A stretch of 38,098 bases of DNA. It comes from Flavobacteriaceae bacterium (GTDB lineage Bacteria > Bacteroidota > Bacteroidia > Flavobacteriales > Flavobacteriaceae). The stretch is taken from NCBI GenBank assembly GCA_020346245.1, contig CP070778.1:125735-163832 (forward strand), in the 5' to 3' direction. A program made the translations under genes and the position numbers. Position 1 is the first letter of the stretch. Each line of letters begins with the position of its first letter. Positions 15,837 to 22,217 of this stretch are shown in pieces. Under the pieces are notes generated by a model. It was not told where the DNA came from, searched no databases, and saw only the letters and a program-made list of their open reading frames with translations.

Positions 15837-16697
15837 TTAATTGTTTAATGCCTCCGCTCCACCTACTATTTCAAGGATTTCATTAGTAATTGCTGCCTGG
15901 CGGGCCTGATTATATGTTAGTTTTAGCTGATCCCTTAATTCTGTGGCATTATCAGTAGCCTTATGCATTGCAGTCATTCTTGCACCATGCTCACTGGCGA
16001 ATGAGTCTCTTATTGCCTTGAACAATTGGGTTTTTAGAGATTTTGGAATAAGTTGTTCAACAATGGCCGCCTTTGCCGGTTCAAATATATAGTCTGCAGA
16101 TGTGTTTGAGTCCTGCTCCATGGGCACTATTGGCAGGAATTGTTCTGTAGTGACAATTTGTGTAGCGGCATTTTTGAATTTATTATATACTATTTCAATT
16201 TTGTCATAGGTTCCATCAGTATACAACTGCATTAATTCTTCGGCTATTTCGGCAGCATTATTAAAATTCAGTGCATCATAGATGTGGCTATGGTCAGAAA
16301 TGACATTATGCCTTTTCCCAATAAGATCCTGGGCTTTCTTTCCTATGGATATAAAATCTACCTGCTGACCCGTATAATGCTCTTTCTGCAGTGACAGGCA
16401 GTGTTTAATTATATTCGAATTAAATGCCCCGCAGAGTCCTCTGTTAGAAGTTATTGCAACAATCAGGACGTTTTTAACATCTCGCTTGTCTGTATATTTA
16501 CTTCCTGTTTCACCATCTATACTTCCACTGAAATTTTGCAACAATTCTGAAAGCTTATTGGCATAAGGACGCATTGCAGTAATGGCATCCTGAGCTTTTT
16601 TAAGCTTAGCAGCAGACACCATTTTCATGGCGCTGGTTATCTGCATGGTAGAGGATACGGATACTATTCTATTTCGTATTTCCTTTAAATTTGCCAT
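15837..16697 (-). CDS. atpG: F1Fo ATP synthase subunit gamma
   Basis: 286 residues. The rotor stalk of F1, which couples c-ring rotation to catalysis in the alpha3beta3 head. The N-terminal coiled-coil helix MANLKEIRNRIVSVSSTMQI, then TSAMKMVSAAKLKKAQ, and the C-terminal helix RMTAMHKATDNATELRDQLK, then LTYNQARQAAITNEILEIV, are the classic gamma signatures. It starts 23 bases after atpA and ends the gene cluster; a strong terminator follows. The catalytic beta and epsilon genes do not follow and are absent from the window, so atpDC must lie elsewhere, as is common in this group. Confidence 0.98.
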   Translation of the reverse strand: MANLKEIRNRIVSVSSTMQITSAMKMVSAAKLKKAQDAITAMRPYANKLSELLQNFSGSIDGETGSKYTDKRDVKNVLIVAITSNRGLCGAFNSNIIKHCLSLQKEHYTGQQVDFISIGKKAQDLIGKRHNVISDHSHIYDALNFNNAAEIAEELMQLYTDGTYDKIEIVYNKFKNAATQIVTTEQFLPIVPMEQDSNTSADYIFEPAKAAIVEQLIPKSLKTQLFKAIRDSFASEHGARMTAMHKATDNATELRDQLKLTYNQARQAAITNEILEIVGGAEALNN

Positions 16698-16720
16698 TTT
16701 TTAAATTGTGAATTCAGAAA

Positions 16721-18301
16721 TTAGCCTTGATATTTCCCAGCCAGATCTTGACATACCGCGGTTAAGGTATCCATTACCTCATCCGTTAATTTACCAGATT
16801 TCAATGTATCAAGTACGTCTCTGTGCTTAGCATTTAAAAATTCTAAAAAGTCCTTTTCAAACTCCTTTACCTTGTCTACCGGAACATCTTTTAACAAATT
16901 TTTTGAACCAGCATAAATTATAGCAATCTGATCTTCAACTGTAAATGGGTCTGCCTGTGCCTGCTTTAAAATTTCCACATTGCGTCGCCCCTTTTCAATT
17001 ACATTTAAAGTAGCCGCATCCAGGTCAGATCCAAATTTGGAAAATGCCTCTAACTCCCTGAATTGCGCCTGATCTAGTTTTAATGTCCCCGCTACTTTCT
17101 TCATAGACTTAATCTGTGCGTTCCCTCCAACACGGGATACGGATATCCCAACATTAATCGCCGGGCGTACACCTTGATTAAATAAATCCTGTTCAAGAAA
17201 TATTTGCCCATCTGTAATGGAAATAACATTGGTAGGAATATAAGCAGATACATCACCTGCCTGAGTTTCGATAATTGGCAGGGCTGTTAATGATCCGCCA
17301 CCTTTTACCATAGGTTTTAAAACCTCTGGCAAATCGTTCATGTTCTTTGCAATAGCATCATCATCTATAACCTTGGCAGCGCGTTCCAATAACCTTGAAT
17401 GCAAATAGAAAACATCACCCGGGTAAGCTTCGCGTCCCGGTGGTCTTCTTAGCAAAAGTGATACTTCACGATATGCCACAGCCTGTTTGGAAAGATCATC
17501 ATAAATAATTAATGCCGGACGGCCTGTATCTCTAAAATATTCTCCGATAGCTGCACCAGCGAAAGGCGCATAAACCTGCATTGGTGCCGGTTCAGAAGCA
17601 TTAGCTGCAACAATGGTTGTATATGCCAAAGCGCCCTTATCTTCCAATGTTTTTGCGATTGCGGCAACAGTTGAGGCTTTTTGCCCAATGGCTACATAAA
17701 TACAATAGACAGGTTCTCCTGCGTCATAAAATTCTTTCTGATTTATGATAGTATCTATACAAACTGTGGTTTTGCCCGTCTGACGGTCACCAATAACCAA
17801 TTCACGCTGACCTCTTCCTACAGGTATCATTGCGTCTACCGCTTTAACACCAGTCTGCAATGGTTCATATACTGGTTGTCGGAATATTACCCCTGGTGCC
17901 TTGCGCTCTAAGGGCATTTCACAAAGGTCTCCGGAAATTGCTCCTCTTCCATCTATAGGATTACCAAGTGTGTTTACAACGCGCCCTACAATACCTTCTC
18001 CTACTTTAATCGAGGCAATACGTTGTGTACGTTTTACCGTAGCACCTTCTTTAATTTCTCTTGACGGTGCCAGCAATACAACGCCGACATTATCTTCTTC
18101 AAGATTCAGAACAATACCTTCCAAACCACCTTCAAATTCAACTAATTCACCATATTCAGCATTGGAAAGGCCATAAACTCTGGCAATTCCGTCACCAACT
18201 TGTAAAACAGTTCCTATTTCATCTAATGAAGCTTTGGCTTCAAATCCAGATAATTGTTTTTTTAAAATTGCAGATACTTCTGCGGCTTTTACTCCTGCCA
18301 T
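16721..18301 (-). CDS. atpA: F1Fo ATP synthase subunit alpha
   Basis: 526 residues. Non-catalytic nucleotide-binding subunit of the F1 head, three copies per enzyme. The order is beta-barrel (about 25-95), nucleotide-binding domain with Walker A GDRQTGKT (171-178) and the [16 protein letters not shown] segment (Walker B), then the helical C-terminal domain. [14 protein letters not shown] is the ATP synthase alpha/beta signature. Length is normal for Bacteroidota. The gene begins at 18301, 58 bases after atpH, and a 9-bp hairpin (18322-18344) sits in that gap. Confidence 0.98.
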   Translation of the reverse strand: MAGVKAAEVSAILKKQLSGFEAKASLDEIGTVLQVGDGIARVYGLSNAEYGELVEFEGGLEGIVLNLEEDNVGVVLLAPSREIKEGATVKRTQRIASIKVGEGIVGRVVNTLGNPIDGRGAISGDLCEMPLERKAPGVIFRQPVYEPLQTGVKAVDAMIPVGRGQRELVIGDRQTGKTTVCIDTIINQKEFYDAGEPVYCIYVAIGQKASTVAAIAKTLEDKGALAYTTIVAANASEPAPMQVYAPFAGAAIGEYFRDTGRPALIIYDDLSKQAVAYREVSLLLRRPPGREAYPGDVFYLHSRLLERAAKVIDDDAIAKNMNDLPEVLKPMVKGGGSLTALPIIETQAGDVSAYIPTNVISITDGQIFLEQDLFNQGVRPAINVGISVSRVGGNAQIKSMKKVAGTLKLDQAQFRELEAFSKFGSDLDAATLNVIEKGRRNVEILKQAQADPFTVEDQIAIIYAGSKNLLKDVPVDKVKEFEKDFLEFLNAKHRDVLDTLKSGKLTDEVMDTLTAVCQDLAGKYQG

Positions 18302-18321
18302 TTTTTTCAGATATAAGATGA

Positions 18322-18344
18322 TTAAAAGGAATCACTCCTTTTAA
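18322..18344 (-). other. Intercistronic hairpin between atpH and atpA
   Basis: TTAAAAGGA (18322-18330) and TCCTTTTAA (18336-18344) form a perfect 9-bp stem with a 5-base loop. On the mRNA the loop side includes AAAGGAG, but this is more than 20 bases from the atpA ATG, too far to act as a normal ribosome site. No T tract follows, so it is not a terminator. An RNA processing or stability element is possible. Confidence 0.5.
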
Positions 18345-18359
18345 ATTGGTAATTACTAT

Positions 18360-18899
18360 TTAAATACTATTTGTAAATTCTCTTTTCAGACTATTTAATT
18401 TATTGGAAATACTTGCATTGTATTGCAAATCCCCAATGCGTAATATAAAGCCTCCTATTATGCTTTCATCAATTTGATTTTCCAAAGTGATTTTATTCTT
18501 TGTTATTTTTCCAATTTGAGAAAGAATCTTCTTTTCCAACGATGGGGTTAATGGAACCGCTGTAGTAACCAGGGCAACATTTTCTCCCTTTAAATCCTCA
18601 TTAAGCGCAATATATTTAGTAGCAACATCATATAAGAGGTCAATTCTTTTTTTAGATACAAGTAAAGAAAATGCCTCTTTTGTGATCTCATTGAAATTCT
18701 TAAAGAGCGTTAGCAGAACTTCCTTCTTTGACGAACCTTCAAGAATAGGGCTTGCAAGCATTTCCTTTAATTCATTACTATCGGAAATAGTTTGAACTAT
18801 TGACCGCATATCACGATCAATTGCATCCGTAGCTTTTTGTTCTACTGCAAGATTTAATGTGGCTTTTGCGTAACGTAAGGCTGCTCTTGATTCGTTCAT
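18360..18899 (-). CDS. atpH: F1Fo ATP synthase subunit delta
   Basis: 179 residues. Part of the peripheral stalk, joining the b dimer to the top of F1. The start RAALRYAKATLNLAVEQ is the family's N-terminal signature, followed by a six-helix bundle, and the C-terminal part contains VTTAVPLTPSLEKKILSQIG and IDESIIGGFILRIGDLQYNAS, the usual OSCP/delta block with its GG pair. It begins four bases after atpF ends, indicating coupling, and is followed by an intercistronic hairpin before atpA. Confidence 0.96.
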   Translation of the reverse strand: MNESRAALRYAKATLNLAVEQKATDAIDRDMRSIVQTISDSNELKEMLASPILEGSSKKEVLLTLFKNFNEITKEAFSLLVSKKRIDLLYDVATKYIALNEDLKGENVALVTTAVPLTPSLEKKILSQIGKITKNKITLENQIDESIIGGFILRIGDLQYNASISNKLNSLKREFTNSI

Positions 18900-18903
18900 T
18901 TAA

Positions 18904-19404
18904 TTAATTCAGTTTAATATCACCCAGCATGTCATCAACCAATTTCAACTGTTTTTCTTTATTGGACAGTTGCTCTTTGATTACTTTCTCAGCAATTTCA
19001 ACAGAGAGTTCAGCTACCTGATTTTTAATATCTGCAACAGCAGCTTTTTTCTCACTTTCAATAGTAGCTTTTGCCTGTTTAATCAATTTATCACCTTCAA
19101 CCTGAGCCAGTTCTTTTGCATCTGTGACAATTTTTTCCTTTATCTCCCTTGCTTCTTTTAAAAGGTTTTCACGTTCTGCCCTTGCTTCCTTTAATAATTT
19201 TTCGTTATCTGCTGTTACATTCTGCATTTCTTTTTTGGCTTCTTCCGCTGCATCCAATGCATTTCTAATTCCTTCTTCTCTATCATTTATTGCATTCAGG
19301 ATTGGTTTCCATGCATACTTCCACAATAAAAAAACCAATGCCAGAAACAACAAAGTTTGCCAAAAGAACAAGCCTAACGAAAAATCTTCTATTAATTTCT
19401 CCAT
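18904..19404 (-). CDS. atpF: F1Fo ATP synthase subunit b
   Basis: 166 residues. Peripheral stalk subunit, two copies per enzyme. One N-terminal transmembrane helix (about 10-28, LGLFFWQTLLFLALVFLLWK) is followed by WKPILNAINDREEGIRNALD, the standard junction, and then a long charged Ala/Lys/Glu-rich helix to the C terminus that forms the right-handed coiled coil reaching to delta. The start MEKLIEDFSLG is the family start. It lies 82 bases after atpE, and that gap holds a strong hairpin (19444-19480). Confidence 0.97.
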   Translation of the reverse strand: MEKLIEDFSLGLFFWQTLLFLALVFLLWKYAWKPILNAINDREEGIRNALDAAEEAKKEMQNVTADNEKLLKEARAERENLLKEAREIKEKIVTDAKELAQVEGDKLIKQAKATIESEKKAAVADIKNQVAELSVEIAEKVIKEQLSNKEKQLKLVDDMLGDIKLN

Positions 19405-19443
19405 ACTATACTATTAAATCTTAATTGTTCAATTTTTACATTA

Positions 19444-19480
19444 AACCAATGGTAGCAACCAACCGTTACTACCATTGGTT
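19444..19480 (-). other. Strong intercistronic hairpin downstream of atpE
   Basis: AACCAATGGTAG (19444-19455) pairs perfectly over 12 bp with CTACCATTGGTT (19469-19480). After one mismatch three more pairs (57-59 with 65-67 in 194xx numbering) close a 5-base loop. It starts seven bases after the atpE stop on the minus strand. No long T run follows on that strand (TTTAATG), so it is more likely a 3'-end stabiliser, processing site or attenuator than a full terminator. Confidence 0.7.
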
Positions 19481-19486
19481 ATTTTT

Positions 19487-19687
19487 CTAGTTTTCTGCAG
19501 TTGCAAACAACGCAGCAAAACCAATACCTTCAATAAGCGCCGCCACAATAAGCATCGCCGTTTGAATTTTTCCGTAAGCCTCAGGTTGACGTGCAATCGC
19601 TTCCATAGCCTGGCCACCGATTCTGCCGATACCCACTCCTACACCGATTACAATTAATCCTGCTCCTACAATTCTTGGAATTGTCAT
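19487..19687 (-). CDS. atpE: F1Fo ATP synthase subunit c
   Basis: 66 residues, two transmembrane helices forming a hairpin of the membrane rotor ring. Helix 1 carries the glycine motif GVGVGIG (15-21) and the polar loop ARQPE (32-36) contacts gamma/epsilon. Helix 2 has the ion-binding carboxylate Glu53 in LIEGIGFAALF. The polar residues typical of sodium-binding c-rings are not seen around Glu53 or in helix 1, so proton coupling is the likely mode. Short but normal for bacteria. It is 31 bases after atpB, and a strong hairpin follows it. Confidence 0.97.
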   Translation of the reverse strand: MTIPRIVGAGLIVIGVGVGIGRIGGQAMEAIARQPEAYGKIQTAMLIVAALIEGIGFAALFATAEN

Positions 19688-19718
19688 AGTATATATAATT
19701 AAAAATTAAACATTCAAA

Positions 19719-20831
19719 TTAATGTGCTTCTGCATGCTCATGCTCTTCAGAAGCAAATCCAAAATACAAGGCCGATAGCATTGTAAAAATATATGCCTGC
19801 AATAAGGCTACCAATATTTCTATTAAAGAAATAGCAAATGCAAGTCCAAACGATAACGAACTTCCAATCCAATTTTTAAACAGGAACATTAGCCCAATTA
19901 AACTCATAATAACAATATGACCTGCCTGCATGTTGGCATACAGACGAATCAATAATGAAAATGGCTTTATAAATATTCCTAAAACTTCAATAGGAATTAA
20001 TATTACATAAAGAGGAATTTTAGCATACCAGGGCATAGAGTTCCCAAGCGGATCAAATAAATGCTTCCAATAGGTTTTTGTTCCGGTAAAGTTGGTAATC
20101 AAAAAAGTGAGAATTGCCAATGCCGTCGTAATGGCAATATTTCCGGTTACGTTAACCCCTAGTGGGGTTAATCCAAACATATTAAGAAACCATATAAAGA
20201 AGAATATGGTAAGCAGAAAAGGCATGTATTTCTGATACTTTTTTTCTCCTATGGTGGCTATTGCAATATCGTCTCTTATGTATATTATTACGGGTTCAAA
20301 AAATCGTCCAATCCCTTTTGCTATTCCTCTATTTTTAGAATATGATTTTGCAAGACCCCTGAATAATAGAAACATTAAAAGCCCCGTGATTAGTATCATC
20401 ATGACACTTTTAGTAATCGAAAAATCTAAAGGTTTTATATTAGACGCATGGTGGTCAGCATCATAAGTAATTGTTCCCGACGCATCCGTTTTATAAATTT
20501 TTCCATGGTATAGTTTATAATGATTTTCACCTGCGGTTGCCACTTCTTCCCCATGATGAAATCTGGAAGATGAAAAAACAACTAAACCATTATCCCATAG
20601 AATAACCGGCAATGGAAAACCTACATGGTGCAGATTGCCCTCGTCATCGGTATAGGAAAACAAAGAAAAATCGTGAGAATCCTTAAGGTGATGTTGTATG
20701 TATTCGTCTATTTCTGTTTTCAGGTCGGTTTTGGTTTCATCACTGCTCATCTCCGACTCGTTTGCGAAAATGGTTGCGTTGAAGAATATTGTAAAAACCA
20801 GTATGAAACTTACCAAAAGAGGATTTCGCAT
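19719..20831 (-). CDS. atpB: F1Fo ATP synthase subunit a, with long N-terminal periplasmic extension
   Basis: 370 residues. The stator half-channel subunit of Fo. The core (about 140-360) has five to six membrane helices and the essential Arg296 in SLLIRLYANMQAGH; FLNMFGLTPLG (215-225) is also conserved. Unlike the roughly 270-residue E. coli protein, it starts with a signal-peptide-like segment (1-23, LVSFILVFTIFFNATIF) and a hydrophilic domain of about 115 residues rich in histidine (His47, 48, 53, 68, 69, 92, 93, 104, 109, 127, 128). Such extensions are typical of Bacteroidota AtpB. The C terminus ends HEHAEAH. A TACATTTG element 35 bases upstream suggests an internal promoter for atpB onward. 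Confidence 0.96.
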   Translation of the reverse strand: MRNPLLVSFILVFTIFFNATIFANESEMSSDETKTDLKTEIDEYIQHHLKDSHDFSLFSYTDDEGNLHHVGFPLPVILWDNGLVVFSSSRFHHGEEVATAGENHYKLYHGKIYKTDASGTITYDADHHASNIKPLDFSITKSVMMILITGLLMFLLFRGLAKSYSKNRGIAKGIGRFFEPVIIYIRDDIAIATIGEKKYQKYMPFLLTIFFFIWFLNMFGLTPLGVNVTGNIAITTALAILTFLITNFTGTKTYWKHLFDPLGNSMPWYAKIPLYVILIPIEVLGIFIKPFSLLIRLYANMQAGHIVIMSLIGLMFLFKNWIGSSLSFGLAFAISLIEILVALLQAYIFTMLSALYFGFASEEHEHAEAH

Positions 20832-20865
20832 ATCACTTATAAAAATGGGTCTCTAAAAATCCGTG

Positions 20866-20873
20866 CAAATGTA
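20866..20873 (-). promoter_or_regulatory. -7 element upstream of atpB
   Basis: TACATTTG on the minus strand, a perfect TAnnTTTG match in the 110-base gap before atpB. The -33 triplet at 19-base spacing is TTT, one base off TTG. Transcription would start near 20860, about 28 bases before the ATG. Confidence 0.5.
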
Positions 20874-20941
20874 AGCTATTCTCTTAAAAAGAAAAAAGCA
20901 TTTAGAGTTTTATTTTCCCCTGAAAATCAGTGATAGCCATT

Positions 20942-21334
20942 CTATAGCTGATCTATTTCCCGCAATAGTTTTATTAGTGAAAAAGTCTCTACGATGAGAC
21001 AAGTAAAATAGGGAATAAAAAAAACAAAAAATTCCAATTTTGTGAGTTTACCGTCCAACAAAAAAATTGGATCAAAAATCAGGAAGTAGATAACAAATTT
21101 TAAAGTGCTTCCGAACATAAATAAAAACCCGAGATTCTTGTTTTTCCTTTCCGCAAAATAAAGCAAGGTGGAATATATGCCCAAAGCCATTGCAAAGTTT
21201 ATGAGATAACCGAGAAGTACTAAGGTGAAATCGAAATCCAGGTTTCGCACTACTAAAAATAATGTGTGAAGCACACAAACAAACAAAATTGCAGCAAGCA
21301 ACTGGCTTGTGAAAATAATTATCTTTTTATTCAA
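20942..21334 (-). CDS. Small polytopic membrane protein (DUF6168-like), positioned like AtpI
   Basis: 130 residues with four predicted transmembrane helices (about 6-28, 35-58, 67-90, 100-122). I see no catalytic motif. Size, topology and position between the AtpZ-like gene and atpB match AtpI, the membrane factor that helps c-ring assembly in other bacteria, but sequence similarity is not evident to the eye. The C terminus (IVETFSLIKLLREIDQL) is a short cytoplasmic tail. It starts one base after the AtpZ gene ends, so the two are almost certainly cotranslated. Assignment to a Flavobacteriaceae DUF family is tentative. Confidence 0.75.
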   Translation of the reverse strand: MNKKIIIFTSQLLAAILFVCVLHTLFLVVRNLDFDFTLVLLGYLINFAMALGIYSTLLYFAERKNKNLGFLFMFGSTLKFVIYFLIFDPIFLLDGKLTKLEFFVFFIPYFTCLIVETFSLIKLLREIDQL

Positions 21335-21335
21335 A

Positions 21336-21551
21336 TCAGGAGTTTAATTTCTTTGTTTGCTGTATAACCAAATACATTGAAATGGCCACAGCAAATAAAG
21401 TAAGAATTATGGTATAGGTGTTTTTTTCGTTCAGATATTTCATGTCAAGCCATTGACCTAATCTGGCTCCCAGATATATAATAACTCCCATTTGAACGGC
21501 AATTCCTGTAAGACTTAGCCAGTATTTAGCTTGCTTTTTTCCTTTGGCCAT
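21336..21551 (-). CDS. atpZ: AtpZ/AtpI family protein
   Basis: 71 residues: a basic N terminus (MAKGKKQAK) and two transmembrane helices (about 10-30 and 45-64) with GARLGQWLD between them. This matches the short AtpZ family, whose helices carry the G-x-x-L-G-x-W-L-D pattern. In other bacteria AtpZ and AtpI form a membrane complex implicated in Ca2+/Mg2+ handling and ATP synthase assembly. Placement at the head of the ATP synthase genes supports the call. The stop is one base from the start of the AtpI-like gene. Confidence 0.85.
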   Translation of the reverse strand: MAKGKKQAKYWLSLTGIAVQMGVIIYLGARLGQWLDMKYLNEKNTYTIILTLFAVAISMYLVIQQTKKLNS

Positions 21552-21697
21552 TTTTATTGAGATATTTTTTAAAATATAAAAATACCGAAAATGTAATTGC
21601 CCTGACTATTAGATTGTCGTCTTTATAAGAAAATACTGCCTTCGAGAAGTTTGAACAAGCCCCCTGAAACCTATTTCATTCAAGCTGGCCTTGGTCT

Positions 21698-21722
21698 AAA
21701 TAAAAAATACCGCGAGGTGATC
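21698..21722 (-). terminator. Weak candidate terminator after the bactofilin gene
   Basis: On the minus strand, just after the bactofilin stop, a short bulged stem (ACC/GGT core with loop TCGC) is followed by ATTTTTTATTTAG. The T tract is good but the stem is weak. If real it separates the sprE-bactofilin unit from atpZ. Confidence 0.35.
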
Positions 21723-22212
21723 AGGAAACTTTGGCTGGTTCATTCTTGCTGCCAGACCCACTAGCAACACCAGACTTATATATTTCTGAACTCTTATTAC
21801 CGGAACTGCTTGCCGGTGCTGTCTTACTTGTCTCTGTTGAGCCAATACCCCCTTTACCTTTCATAGAACAAGAAGCATTAAATGTTGCGCCAGGTTCAAC
21901 AGCCAGTTTAGAAACAGTTACAGTACCTTCAATAACGGCGGATGCTTTTAAAGCCAATAAATTTGATACCTGAAGTTCGCCGTTAAAACTTCCTTCAATA
22001 TCAGCATTAACACATTCTACCTTGCCGTGAATGTATCCGTCTTTTCCAATTACCACTTTACCGGAAGTCTTCAAATTTCCATCAAGTTTTCCGTCTATCC
22101 TAAAATCAGCTTCGGATATAATGTCACCTTTAATCTTGGTGTTCTTTTCAATTCTATTGGGTTGTCCTCCTATTTCGTTCATAGTTCTGGGTTTTTTGTT
22201 ATCAGAAAACAT
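21721..22212 (-). CDS. Bactofilin (polymer-forming cytoskeletal protein)
   Basis: 163 residues. The central region (about 22-118) consists of short beta repeats with regular glycines and hydrophobics (KIKGDIISEADFRIDGKLDG, NLKTSGKVVIGKDGYIHGKV, ECVNADIEGSFNGELQ), the right-handed beta-helix of bactofilins, which self-assemble into filaments at the membrane. The C terminus (from about 125) is a disordered Ser/Thr/Lys/Gly tail. Bactofilins scaffold cell-wall or envelope machinery. It starts five bases after sprE/porW ends, so the two are cotranscribed, which hints at a link with the gliding/T9SS machine (inference). Confidence 0.9.
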   Translation of the reverse strand: MFSDNKKPRTMNEIGGQPNRIEKNTKIKGDIISEADFRIDGKLDGNLKTSGKVVIGKDGYIHGKVECVNADIEGSFNGELQVSNLLALKASAVIEGTVTVSKLAVEPGATFNASCSMKGKGGIGSTETSKTAPASSSGNKSSEIYKSGVASGSGSKNEPAKVS

Positions 22213-22217
22213 CTCGT

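Noticed and set aside
16721..18301. Open frames on the plus strand opposite atpA (for example 17901-18176)
   Set aside because: They are antisense to a strongly conserved gene and show no recognisable protein features; they follow from codon bias.
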